From NCBI RefSeq assembly GCF_014490035.1, contig NZ_CP061008.1, positions 6,076,001 through 6,140,000 on the forward strand: 64,000 bases of DNA. The letters are read 5' to 3'. Both the position numbers and the translations under genes were made by a program. Each line of letters starts with the position of its first letter. Position 1 is the first letter of the stretch. The notes under the pieces are model-generated. The model did no database searches. It was given only the letters and a program-made list of their open reading frames with translations, and had not been told where the DNA came from. Of this stretch, positions 8,850 through 16,469 are shown one piece after another. This DNA is from Achromobacter xylosoxidans (GTDB lineage Bacteria; Pseudomonadota; Gammaproteobacteria; Burkholderiales; Burkholderiaceae_B).

Positions 8850-9380
8850 ATGTCCACCGTCCGCCTGTTCTACGCCCTGTGGCCTGCCCCCTCGCTGGCC
8901 GCCCAGCTCGCGACCTGGGCGGAGCAGGCGCGTCCCGGCTGCGGCGGGCGCGCCATGCGCACGGAAACCCTGCATCTGACCCTGGCCTTCCTGGGGCCGG
9001 TGGACGCGGCGCTCGCCGACGAGCTGGCCGCGGCGACTCCTGAACGCCGCCTCGCCCCCGACGACATCCTGCTGGACCGCTACGGCGTCTTCGGCCGCCA
9101 GCGCATCCTGTGGGCCGGCCCCGGCGACACGCCCGCGGGCCTGCAGGCCGCCCACGATGAGCTCTGGCTGTGGCTGTCCGGCTTCGGCCTGGCCGCGCCG
9201 CCCCAGCCTTTCCGCCCGCACGTCACCCTGCTGCGCAACATCGAGCGCGCCAGCCCCCCTGCCGAGGCCCCCGCCCCCCTGCCCTGGCGCTACGACCGCA
9301 TGGTGCTGGTCGCCTCCGAATCGCAATCGGGCGGCAGCCGCTATCGCATCGTGACGCAGTCCCGGCCGCAAGCCTCCTGA
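8850..9380 (+). CDS. thpR: RNA 2',3'-cyclic phosphodiesterase (2'-5' RNA ligase family)
   Basis: The 176-residue protein has the two-histidine signature of the 2H phosphoesterases: H42-L-T-L and H124-V-T-L, both with the expected spacing and flanked by LAFLG and FRPHVTLLRN. The family opens 2',3'-cyclic phosphate RNA ends, and in vitro can join 2'-5' ends. The ATG at 8850 gives the family N-terminus RLFYALWP; the frame is open far upstream, overlapping cheD, but that part is unrelated. It is read in the same direction as cheD and the 5'-nucleotidase gene. Confidence 0.9.
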   Translation: MSTVRLFYALWPAPSLAAQLATWAEQARPGCGGRAMRTETLHLTLAFLGPVDAALADELAAATPERRLAPDDILLDRYGVFGRQRILWAGPGDTPAGLQAAHDELWLWLSGFGLAAPPQPFRPHVTLLRNIERASPPAEAPAPLPWRYDRMVLVASESQSGGSRYRIVTQSRPQAS

Positions 9381-9427
9381 CCTCCCGCTCTGGCACAATC
9401 AGCCGGTTGCCACCCCCCGGGACCGCC

Positions 9428-9988
9428 ATGATCATCCTGCTGGACCAAGACGGCGTGCTCGCCGATTTCGAACACGCCTTCATCGACGCCTGGCGCGCGC
9501 GCCATCCTGACATCCCGCCAGTGGCGTTCGAGGACCGCAAGTCCTTCTACATCCGCCAGGATTACGCCCCTGAGCTGCGCGGCATGGCCGAAGCCATCTA
9601 CACGGCGCCCGGCTTCATCCGCGACCTGCCGCCGGTGCCCGGCGCGCTGGAAGCCATCAAGGAATTGCTGGCGCTGGGCATGGACGTGCGCATCTGCTCC
9701 TCGCCCCTGTCGCAGTTCGAGAACTGCGTGGCGGAAAAGTATCTGTGGGTGGAAAAGCACCTGGGCCGCGAAGCGACCAACCGCCTAATCCTGACCAAGG
9801 ACAAGACCCTGGTGCACGGCCACCTGCTGATCGACGACAAGCCGCTGATCGAAGGCGCGGTCAAGCCGCGCTGGAAGCACATCCTGTTCGACGCGCCCTA
9901 CAACCGCGAGGTGTCGGACCGCCCCCGCATCAGCTGGCAGAACTGGCGCAACGTACTGGCCGGAGAGCTGTATACGGCAGATGAGTGA
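9428..9988 (+). CDS. 5'(3')-deoxyribonucleotidase-like HAD phosphatase
   Basis: The 186-residue HAD-superfamily protein resembles the NT5C family. Motif I is D6-Q-D8-G-V-L-A-D (nucleophile and acid/base aspartates), motif II lies in ICSSPLSQF, the motif III lysine in LTKDKTLVHG and the metal-binding pair in LLIDDKP. It would dephosphorylate (deoxy)nucleoside monophosphates in the cytoplasm. The cap region carries the NT5C-type sequence PGFIRDLPPVPGALEAI. It lies 47 bp after thpR; no functional link between them is evident. Confidence 0.85.
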   Translation: MIILLDQDGVLADFEHAFIDAWRARHPDIPPVAFEDRKSFYIRQDYAPELRGMAEAIYTAPGFIRDLPPVPGALEAIKELLALGMDVRICSSPLSQFENCVAEKYLWVEKHLGREATNRLILTKDKTLVHGHLLIDDKPLIEGAVKPRWKHILFDAPYNREVSDRPRISWQNWRNVLAGELYTADE

Positions 9989-10058
9989 GTCCTGTTCAGC
10001 AGCCGCGATTTGGGACTATTCTGTGTTGCTGTAGCCCCACCCCGGAGGAGCCTGCGCC

Positions 10059-11396
10059 ATGAATCTGTACCGTCTTCTGAAGCAGCGTGAAGCCGATCAC
10101 AAGCCCTTGCGTGTTGCACTGCTGGGCGCCGGAAAGTTCGGCGCAATGTTCATGAGCCAGGCCCCGCGCACGCCCGGGATGAGGCTGGTCGCGGTCGCCG
10201 ATCTGGTACCCGACCGGGCCCGCGCGGCGCTTACCCGCGTCGGCTGGCCCGCCACGGCACTCAATGCCGCCAGCACCAATGATGCGCTGAAGAACGGCAA
10301 GGTCTATTTCTGCGACGACCCCCACGCCGTGATCGCCAGCCCCGATGTCGATATCGTCATCGACGCCACCGGCCAGGCCGCCGCCGGCATCAGCCATGTG
10401 CTGGCCTGCTGCGAATACGGCAAGCACATCATCATGGTCAACGTCGAGGCCGACGCGCTGGCCGGCCCGCTGCTGGCGCGGCGCGCACGCGAAGCCGGCA
10501 TTGTCTATTCGCTGGCCTACGGCGACCAGCCCGCCCTGATCTGCGAAATGGTGGACTGGGCCCGCGCCAGCGGTTTCGAGGTCATGGCCGCGGGCAAGGG
10601 CACCAAGTACCTGCCGGAATTCCATACCTCCACGCCGGACACCGTCTGGCCCTATTACGGCTTCACCGCCGAGATGGTCGCGGCCGGCGACTTCAACGCG
10701 CAGATGTTCAACAGCTTCCTCGACGGCACCAAGAGCGCCATCGAGATGGCCGCGGTTTCCAACGCCACCGGGCTGCTGCCCTCGCCGTCCGGCCTGCACT
10801 TCCCGCCCTGCGGCGTGGACGATCTGGCGCGCGTGCTGCGGCCGCGCGAAAGCGGCGGCATCCTGCACCACCGCGGTCAGGTCGAGGTGATTTCCTCGCT
10901 GGAGCGCGACGGCCGCCCGGTGTTCCGCGACCTGCGTTGGGGCGTGTACGTGACACTGGCCGCCGACAGCGATTACGTGCGCCGCTGCTTCAAGGAATAC
11001 GGCCTGGTCACGGATCCCAGCGGCAACTACACCGCCATGTACAAGCCCTATCACCTGATCGGGCTGGAGTTGGGCATCAGCGTGGCCAGCGTCGGTTTGC
11101 GGCGCGAACCCACCGGCGCGCCCGCCGGCTGGCATGGCGACGTCGTCGCCACCGCCAAGCGCGACCTGCCGGCCGGACAGATCCTGGACGGCGAAGGCGG
11201 CTACACGGTGTACGGCCGGCTGATGCCGGCCCGCGATTCGGTCGATGAAGGCTATCTGCCGCTGGGCCTGTCGCACCAGGTCAAGCTGAAGAACCCGGTG
11301 CGTCAGTCCCAGGCGATCCGCTGGGCCGACGTGGAGTACGACGAAAGGTCCACGGCGGTGCAGTTCCGCCGCGAAATGGAACAGACCTTCGCCTAG
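10059..11396 (+). CDS. NAD(P)-dependent oxidoreductase with C-terminal SAF domain
   Basis: The 445-residue protein begins with a Rossmann fold (VALLGAGKFGAMFM at about 19-32, then VADLVPDR) like homoserine dehydrogenase. It ends with an SAF domain (RDLPAGQILDGEGGYTVYGRLMPA, about 365-395 in two parts), as found in AFP/sialic-acid synthase and FlgA proteins. Such proteins are often mislabelled as flagellar FlgA. The combination suggests a dehydrogenase or oxidoisomerase acting on a sugar acid or similar polar substrate. Start MNLYRLLKQRE follows a GGAGGAG ribosome site. The monocistronic context gives no substrate clue. Confidence 0.8.
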   Translation: MNLYRLLKQREADHKPLRVALLGAGKFGAMFMSQAPRTPGMRLVAVADLVPDRARAALTRVGWPATALNAASTNDALKNGKVYFCDDPHAVIASPDVDIVIDATGQAAAGISHVLACCEYGKHIIMVNVEADALAGPLLARRAREAGIVYSLAYGDQPALICEMVDWARASGFEVMAAGKGTKYLPEFHTSTPDTVWPYYGFTAEMVAAGDFNAQMFNSFLDGTKSAIEMAAVSNATGLLPSPSGLHFPPCGVDDLARVLRPRESGGILHHRGQVEVISSLERDGRPVFRDLRWGVYVTLAADSDYVRRCFKEYGLVTDPSGNYTAMYKPYHLIGLELGISVASVGLRREPTGAPAGWHGDVVATAKRDLPAGQILDGEGGYTVYGRLMPARDSVDEGYLPLGLSHQVKLKNPVRQSQAIRWADVEYDERSTAVQFRREMEQTFA

Positions 11397-11429
11397 AGTC
11401 CGCCCGCGCTGCGGGCAGTCCCCGGCGCC

Positions 11430-12176
11430 CTAGACCGGCGCCGGCCGCTCCGCCTGGAACAGGCGCAGACGATCCGCGGCGTTGCGCAGGTGCTGGTCGG
11501 CGGCGCGGCCAGCGGCGTCCGGATCGCCCGCGTCGATGGCGGCGAAGATCGCCTGATGCTCGCTTTGCACTGCGGCCATGCGTTCGGTGTACATGCGCGC
11601 CGTGTTGTTGCGCGCGCTGCGGATGACCCGGCGCACATTGGCTTCCAGGTAATCGTTCAGGGCCACCAAGTGCGGATTATGGGTGGCCTGCACGATGGCG
11701 TGGTGGAACTGGTAGTCCTCTTCGTCGCCCAGCTTGTCGTTGAGCAGCGCATATTCCATGCCCACCAGCGCCTGGCGCATCTTCTTCAGGTCCGCATCGG
11801 TGCGGCGCTGCGCGGCATAGCGCGCGGCGGTGACTTCGATGGACAGCATCAGCTCCAGGATGTGTTCCAGTTCCTGGTTGTCGCCCGGCGTGGGCGCGGC
11901 AATGCGGAAGGCGTTCTTCTGGAAGTTCGGGTCGACGAACACTCCGCTGCCTTGCTGCGACGTGATCAGGCCTTCGGACTTCAGGCGCGCCAGCGCTTCG
12001 CGCACGACGGCGCGGCTGACCGAATAGGTTTCCGTCAGCTGCTTTTCCGTGGGCAGGCGATCGCCGGGCGCGAGCACGCCCTGGCGGATCTGCTCCGCCA
12101 ACGCGTCGCCCAGCGCCGCCGAAAGCGAACTCTTGGGCGCGGCGCGCGGCGGATCCTGTTCTTGGTTGGGCTGCAT
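11430..12176 (-). CDS. GntR-family (FadR subgroup) transcriptional regulator
   Basis: The 248-residue regulator has an N-terminal winged helix (LAEQIRQGVLAPGDRLPTEK, then TYSVSRAVVREALARLKSEG) and an all-helical FCD ligand domain from about residue 95 (LELMLSIEVTAARYAA, then HHAIVQATHNPHLVALN). FadR-type repressors usually sense an organic acid. The ATG at 12176 begins the family-like N-terminus; upstream in-frame sequence is unlike a regulator. It is downstream of the SDR at 12284 in the same direction and probably controls the divergent operon from 13262 via the half-sites at 13145-13171. Confidence 0.9.
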   Translation of the reverse strand: MQPNQEQDPPRAAPKSSLSAALGDALAEQIRQGVLAPGDRLPTEKQLTETYSVSRAVVREALARLKSEGLITSQQGSGVFVDPNFQKNAFRIAAPTPGDNQELEHILELMLSIEVTAARYAAQRRTDADLKKMRQALVGMEYALLNDKLGDEEDYQFHHAIVQATHNPHLVALNDYLEANVRRVIRSARNNTARMYTERMAAVQSEHQAIFAAIDAGDPDAAGRAADQHLRNAADRLRLFQAERPAPV

Positions 12177-12283
12177 GGTCGAATGGTGGAAACTTGCGGG
12201 CGGCGCGCAGGCGCGCCGCCTCTTGTTTATGGGAATGCCCGGAAGAGCGGCCGCGGCATGGACAGCCACGCCATCCTGGGACT

Positions 12284-13021
12284 TTACGCGATATAGATGC
12301 CGCCGTTGACCTGCATGACCTCGCCCGTGACGAAGCCGGCCAGCGGCGAACACAGGAAAGCGATGGAGCCGGCGATTTCCTCGGCCGTGCCGTAGCGGCG
12401 CAGCGGCGTGCTTTCCAGCAGCTGCGCGCCCTTTTGCCCGATCAGGTCCTGGGTCATGGAGGTGGCGATGATGCCCGGCGCCACCGCGTTCACGCGGATC
12501 TGCGGCGCCAGTTCCAGCGCCAGGCTGCGCGTGAAGCTCTGCACCGCGCCCTTGGACGCGGAGTAGGCCGCGTGCGCATAGCTGCCGCGCTGGGCCGCCA
12601 GCGAGGTCAGCAGCACGATGGCGCCGTCATGGCGCAAGTGGCGCTGGGCGGCGCGGCACACATAGAAGGTGCCGTCCAGGTTCACGCGCATCAGCGTGCG
12701 CCAGGCCTCGTCGCTGGTGTCCTTGACCAGCTGCTCCGGGTAGATGCCGGCGCAATGCACCAGATGGTCCAGCCCACCGAAATGCTTGGCCGCGGCCTCG
12801 AACACGCGTTCGCAGTCGGCCGATGCCGACACGTCCAGCGCGTGCGTGTAAACGCGCTGCCCGCTGGGATCCAGCTCGGCCGCCACCTCTTCCAGACGCG
12901 CGTTGTCGATATCGGTCAGCACCAGCCGGGCGCCATGTGCCGCCATCAGCCGCGCCGTCGCCAAGCCGATGCCATTGCCCGCGCCGGTGATGGCGGCAAC
13001 CTTTCCTTCGAACGAAATCAT
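12284..13021 (-). CDS. SDR-family oxidoreductase
   Basis: The 245-residue classical short-chain dehydrogenase has cofactor motif TGAGNGIG near residue 13, the HCAG strand motif and active-site YSASK, with tail NGGIYIA. The aspartate after beta-2 (LVLTDIDNARL) suggests NAD preference. It is encoded upstream of the GntR gene and divergently from the transport/2-oxoacid dehydrogenase operon, so it probably acts in the same pathway, oxidising a hydroxyl group. The exact substrate is unknown. Confidence 0.88.
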   Translation of the reverse strand: MISFEGKVAAITGAGNGIGLATARLMAAHGARLVLTDIDNARLEEVAAELDPSGQRVYTHALDVSASADCERVFEAAAKHFGGLDHLVHCAGIYPEQLVKDTSDEAWRTLMRVNLDGTFYVCRAAQRHLRHDGAIVLLTSLAAQRGSYAHAAYSASKGAVQSFTRSLALELAPQIRVNAVAPGIIATSMTQDLIGQKGAQLLESTPLRRYGTAEEIAGSIAFLCSPLAGFVTGEVMQVNGGIYIA

Positions 13022-13106
13022 TCTGTCTCCTGTAGCACGCTCGTACGCGGGCTGAGCGCCGTTCCGGCGGCCGCGGAAATTCCGATTGGACTCCCGAAAC
13101 CGCCGC

Positions 13107-13136
13107 TTGACACGGGAAAAACGCTTGCCCTATGAT
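13107..13136 (+). promoter_or_regulatory. Sigma-70 promoter of the catabolic operon
   Basis: TTGACA (13107-13112) and TATGAT (13131-13136) are separated by 18 bp, a near-consensus promoter. Transcription would start near 13143, immediately at the GntR-like half-sites, and run into the gene at 13262 with a leader of about 120 nt. Confidence 0.85.
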
Positions 13137-13144
13137 TTATCGGA

Positions 13145-13171
13145 CAACTTAATAAAGTTGCCTGACAACTT
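13145..13171. promoter_or_regulatory. Overlapping GntR-type operator palindromes
   Basis: Three half-sites alternate in orientation: CAACTT (13145-13150), AAGTTG (13155-13160) and CAACTT (13166-13171). They give two overlapping palindromes with 4-bp and 5-bp spacers. TTGCCTGACAA fits the FadR-subgroup consensus TNGTNNNACNA in all but one position. The site covers the predicted start point, as expected for a repressor. Assignment to the adjacent GntR protein is inference. Confidence 0.75.
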
Positions 13172-13261
13172 ATTCCGAAAGCGTAAAGCAACTGACGCTT
13201 TCAGGCAAGAGAGTCGGGAACGACACAGCGGCAAACCGCTACCCAGGCAGGGGACAAACAG

Positions 13262-14080
13262 GTGGAAATCACCGGCAGCACTACCGTTTTCGCGATCGCG
13301 GCGGACCCGATCGCGCACGTCAAGACGCCCCAGCGGCTCAACAACCTGCTGCGCGAGCGTGGCGTGGACGCGGTCATGGTCCCGTTCCATGTGGCCCCCG
13401 ACGCCTTGCCCGGCCTGTTCGCCGGCATCCGCGGGCTGGCCAATCTGGGCGGCATCGTCGTGACGGTGCCCCACAAGGAACATGCCGCCACCCTGTGCGA
13501 CGCGCTGACGCCCTCGGCCCAATTGAGCGGCGCGGTCAACGCGGTGCGCCTGCGCGACGGCGTGCTCACCGGCGGCAACTTCGACGGACTGGGCTTCGTC
13601 GCTGGCCTGCGCAGCCAGGGCCACGATCCCGCCGGCCGCCACGTTTACCTGGCCGGCCTGGGCGGCGCCGGCAAGGCCATCGCCTGTGCCGTGGCCGACG
13701 CCGGCCCCGCCAGCCTGCGCCTGTACAACCGCAGCGCCGACAAGGCGCTGTCCTTCGCCGCCCATCTGGGCCGCCAATATCCCGGCCTGGCCATCAGCGT
13801 GGCCAGCGCCACGCCCGAGGCTTGCGACATCGCCATCAATGCGACCTCGCTGGGCCTGAACGACACCGATCCCCTGCCCTTCCAGCTGGACGCGCTTGCC
13901 GCCGGCACCGTCATCGCCGACGCCGTCATGAGCCGCGTCGATACGCCCTTGCTGCGCGCCGCCGCCGCGCGCGGCTGCCGCACGCATCCGGGCCTGTACA
14001 TGCTGGAAGGACAGATTGCCGAAATTGCCCGGTTCCTGGGCATAGAAGAGCCGCGCAAGCCCGCCCGCGCGCTTGCCTGA
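13262..14080 (+). CDS. Shikimate-dehydrogenase-like oxidoreductase
   Basis: The 272-residue protein has the AroE fold: a substrate domain with the catalytic lysine in VTVPHK and aspartate in NFDGLGF, and a NADP-type Rossmann domain (LAGLGGAGKAIA, then LYNRS). The usual shikimate-binding serines of the N-terminal motif (S-x-S-P) are replaced in ADPIAHVKTPQRLN, and NTDG reads NFDG. It may therefore act on a different hydroxy acid from biosynthetic AroE. It starts with GTG; no closer ATG fits. It is first in the operon behind the strong promoter at 13107, which argues for a catabolic role. Confidence 0.8.
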   Translation: MEITGSTTVFAIAADPIAHVKTPQRLNNLLRERGVDAVMVPFHVAPDALPGLFAGIRGLANLGGIVVTVPHKEHAATLCDALTPSAQLSGAVNAVRLRDGVLTGGNFDGLGFVAGLRSQGHDPAGRHVYLAGLGGAGKAIACAVADAGPASLRLYNRSADKALSFAAHLGRQYPGLAISVASATPEACDIAINATSLGLNDTDPLPFQLDALAAGTVIADAVMSRVDTPLLRAAAARGCRTHPGLYMLEGQIAEIARFLGIEEPRKPARALA

Positions 14081-14122
14081 TCAACACATTCACCACACTC
14101 CCGTCCCACGGAGGAGACACGC

Positions 14123-15358
14123 ATGAAATTGGCTTTCACCACCGGCCTGCTGTGCCTGGCCGGCATCGCCGCATCGGCCCAGGCCGCGCCCGTCAAGATC
14201 GGCCTGATCGAGACGCTGTCCGGCCCGCAGGCCTCGACCGGCCTGATGTTCCGCGCCGCGGTCAAATATGAGCTGGACCGCATCAACGCCGCCGGCGGCT
14301 GGAACGGCCAGCCGCTGGAACTGGTCGAGTTCGACAACCAGGGCGGCCCGGTGGGCGCGTCCGACCGCTTCCGCGCGGCCGCCGCCGAAGGCGTGCAGAT
14401 CCTGGTGCAGGGTTCGTCGTCCGCCATTTCCGGCCAGCTGACCGAAGACGTGCGCAAGCACAACCTGCGCAACCCGGGCAAGGAAGTCGTGTTCCTCAAC
14501 GTGGGCGGCGAGGCGCTGGAACTGACCGGCCAGAAATGCCACTTCTACCATTTCCGCTTCACCACCAACGCAGACCTGCGCGTGAAGGCGCTGGCCTCGG
14601 TCATGTCGGCCGACGGCACGCTGGGCAAGCGCGTGTACGCCATCAACCAGAACTACTCCTGGGGCCAGGACATGGAAGGCGCCACCGAGCGCTTCGCCAA
14701 GCAGTACGGCTATGAAGTGGTCGGCAAGACGCTGCACGAAGTCAACAAGATCCAGGACTTCGCGCCCTACGTGGCGCGCATCCGCTCGTCCAACCCCGAC
14801 ACCGTCATCACCGGCAACTGGTCCAACGACCTGTTGCTGCTGATGAAGGCCACGCAGGCCGCGGGTCTGAAGGTCCGCTTCGCCACCGTGTTCCTGGACC
14901 AGGTGGGCAACCTGGCCAACGCCGGTGAAGTCGCGCTGGGCCATTACATCGCCCACCCCTACAACATCGAAGCCGCGGGCGAGGAAGGCGCCAAGTTCGC
15001 CGAGGACTACAAGTCCAAGACCGGCCACTACCCCAGCTATACCGAGCCGCAGACCGTGATCGGCATCCGCTTCCTGGGCGAAGCGCTCAAGCAAGTGCAG
15101 CCGCAGGACGGCAAGCTGTCCGTGCCGCAACTGGCCGGCGCGCTGGAGAAGGTCACCTACACCTCGTCGTTGGGCACCTACACGATGCGCGCGGAAGACC
15201 ACCAGGTGCAGCTGCCGATGGTGGTGTCCAAGGTCGGCAAGAACGCCAAGTACAAGGCCGACGGCACCGACATGGGCTTCGAGCCGGTCAAGGTGCTGGC
15301 CGCGGCCGACGTGTCGGCGCCGCCGCAAGCCACCTGCAAGATGCAGCGGCCGAACTGA
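14123..15358 (+). CDS. Branched-chain-type ABC transporter binding protein
   Basis: The 411-residue precursor has a Sec signal peptide (MKLAFTTGLLCLAGIAASAQA, cut near AQA-AP) and a type-1 (LivK-like) periplasmic-binding fold: VKIGLIETLSGPQAS, then NAAGGWNGQPLELVEFDNQ, and later YAINQNYSWGQDM. It follows a GGAGGAGA ribosome site. It delivers ligand to the permeases encoded downstream. Ligands of this family go well beyond leucine and include aromatic acids and amides; the neighbouring dehydrogenases suggest an organic acid here. Confidence 0.9.
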   Translation: MKLAFTTGLLCLAGIAASAQAAPVKIGLIETLSGPQASTGLMFRAAVKYELDRINAAGGWNGQPLELVEFDNQGGPVGASDRFRAAAAEGVQILVQGSSSAISGQLTEDVRKHNLRNPGKEVVFLNVGGEALELTGQKCHFYHFRFTTNADLRVKALASVMSADGTLGKRVYAINQNYSWGQDMEGATERFAKQYGYEVVGKTLHEVNKIQDFAPYVARIRSSNPDTVITGNWSNDLLLLMKATQAAGLKVRFATVFLDQVGNLANAGEVALGHYIAHPYNIEAAGEEGAKFAEDYKSKTGHYPSYTEPQTVIGIRFLGEALKQVQPQDGKLSVPQLAGALEKVTYTSSLGTYTMRAEDHQVQLPMVVSKVGKNAKYKADGTDMGFEPVKVLAAADVSAPPQATCKMQRPN

Positions 15359-15363
15359 TGGGT

Positions 15364-15408
15364 TGCGCGGCCGGACCGTCAGCTTGCGCGTGACGGCCCG
15401 GCCGCGCA
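15364..15408 (+). other. Large intercistronic hairpin after the binding-protein gene
   Basis: An 18-bp stem with one mismatch (15364-15381 / 15391-15408) and a 9-nt loop starts 6 bp beyond the stop codon. No T-run follows. It is probably an mRNA 3'-end protector or weak attenuator that raises binding-protein level over the permeases. The rest of the 169-bp gap holds nothing recognisable. Confidence 0.7.
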
Positions 15409-15527
15409 CACCCCCTCATTGCCCCTGGCAACCCCAATAAGCGCACCCCCGGCGCGGGCCGGAAAAACCTGGTGCGCAATCGCTCGCAAGACGTCCGTCG
15501 TCTTAGCGCAAGAATCCTGGAGCGGAC

Positions 15528-16469
15528 ATGGAATACTTTACCGTCTCGCTGTTGAACGGCGTGATTTACGGCCTGCTGCTATTCATGGTGTCGGCAGGCC
15601 TGACACTGATTTTCGGAATGATGGGCGTGCTCAACTTCGCGCACGCCTCGTTCTACATGATAGGCGCGTACGCCGCCTACACCCTGACGCCCGTCACCGG
15701 CTTCTGGACCGCGCTGGTCCTGGCCACCATCATCGCCGGCCTGCTCGGCATGGGCGTTGAGCGCTATTTCCTGCGCCGCGTCCACAAGTTCGGCCATGCG
15801 CAGGAACTGCTGGTGACCTTCGGCCTGGCCTTCATCGTGGCGGAGCTGATCAAGCTGTTCTACGGCGACTTCCCGGTCGACTACCGCGTGCCGCCGTTCC
15901 TCAACTTCGCGGCCTTCCGCGTGTTCGACGCGGACTATCCGTTCTACCGCCTGCTGATGGGCGGCGTGTCGCTGGCGATGTTCGCCGTGATCTATCTGTT
16001 GCTGTCGCGCACCCGCGTGGGCATCGTGGTGCGTTCGGCCATCTACCGTCCGCGCATGGCCGAGGCGCTGGGCCATAACGTGCCGCTGGTGTTCATGAGC
16101 GTGTTCGGCGTGGGCGCGGCCATGGCCGGCCTGGCCGGCGCGGTCGCAGGCGCTTTCTACACCACCAACCCCAACATGGCGCTGGAACTGGGCGTGCTGG
16201 TGTTCGTGGTGGTGGTGGTGGGCGGCCTGGGCTCGCTCGAAGGCGCGATGATCGCCTCGCTGCTGATCGGCCTGATCAGCTCGTTCTCGGTCGGCATCGA
16301 CGCCAGCCTGGCGACCCTGTTCGGCCTGTTCGGCGCCGGCGAATGGGCCGAAAGCGTGGGCGGCCTGATGACCGTGAAGATTTCCAGCCTGGCCGCGACC
16401 CTGCCCTTCCTGCTGATGCTGGTGGTGCTGCTGGTCAAGCCTTCGGGCCTGAAGGGAGAACAGGCATGA
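15528..16469 (+). CDS. Branched-chain-type ABC transporter permease (LivH-like)
   Basis: The 313-residue inner-membrane protein has about eight spans and the LivH start VSLLNGVIYGLLLFMVSAGL, then LTLIFGMMGVLNFAHASFYM. The EAA-like loop carries ALGHNVPLVFMSVFGVGAAM and is followed by GGLGSLEGAMIASLLIGL. It forms the channel together with the next protein, whose start overlaps this stop by 4 bp. The gene follows a weak GGAG-type ribosome site (TGGAGCGGACATG). Confidence 0.92.
   Translation: MEYFTVSLLNGVIYGLLLFMVSAGLTLIFGMMGVLNFAHASFYMIGAYAAYTLTPVTGFWTALVLATIIAGLLGMGVERYFLRRVHKFGHAQELLVTFGLAFIVAELIKLFYGDFPVDYRVPPFLNFAAFRVFDADYPFYRLLMGGVSLAMFAVIYLLLSRTRVGIVVRSAIYRPRMAEALGHNVPLVFMSVFGVGAAMAGLAGAVAGAFYTTNPNMALELGVLVFVVVVVGGLGSLEGAMIASLLIGLISSFSVGIDASLATLFGLFGAGEWAESVGGLMTVKISSLAATLPFLLMLVVLLVKPSGLKGEQA

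Noticed and set aside
10059..11396. Annotation as a flagellar P-ring protein FlgA.
   Set aside because: Only the C-terminal SAF domain is shared; the N-terminal Rossmann fold and lack of a signal peptide show a cytoplasmic oxidoreductase.
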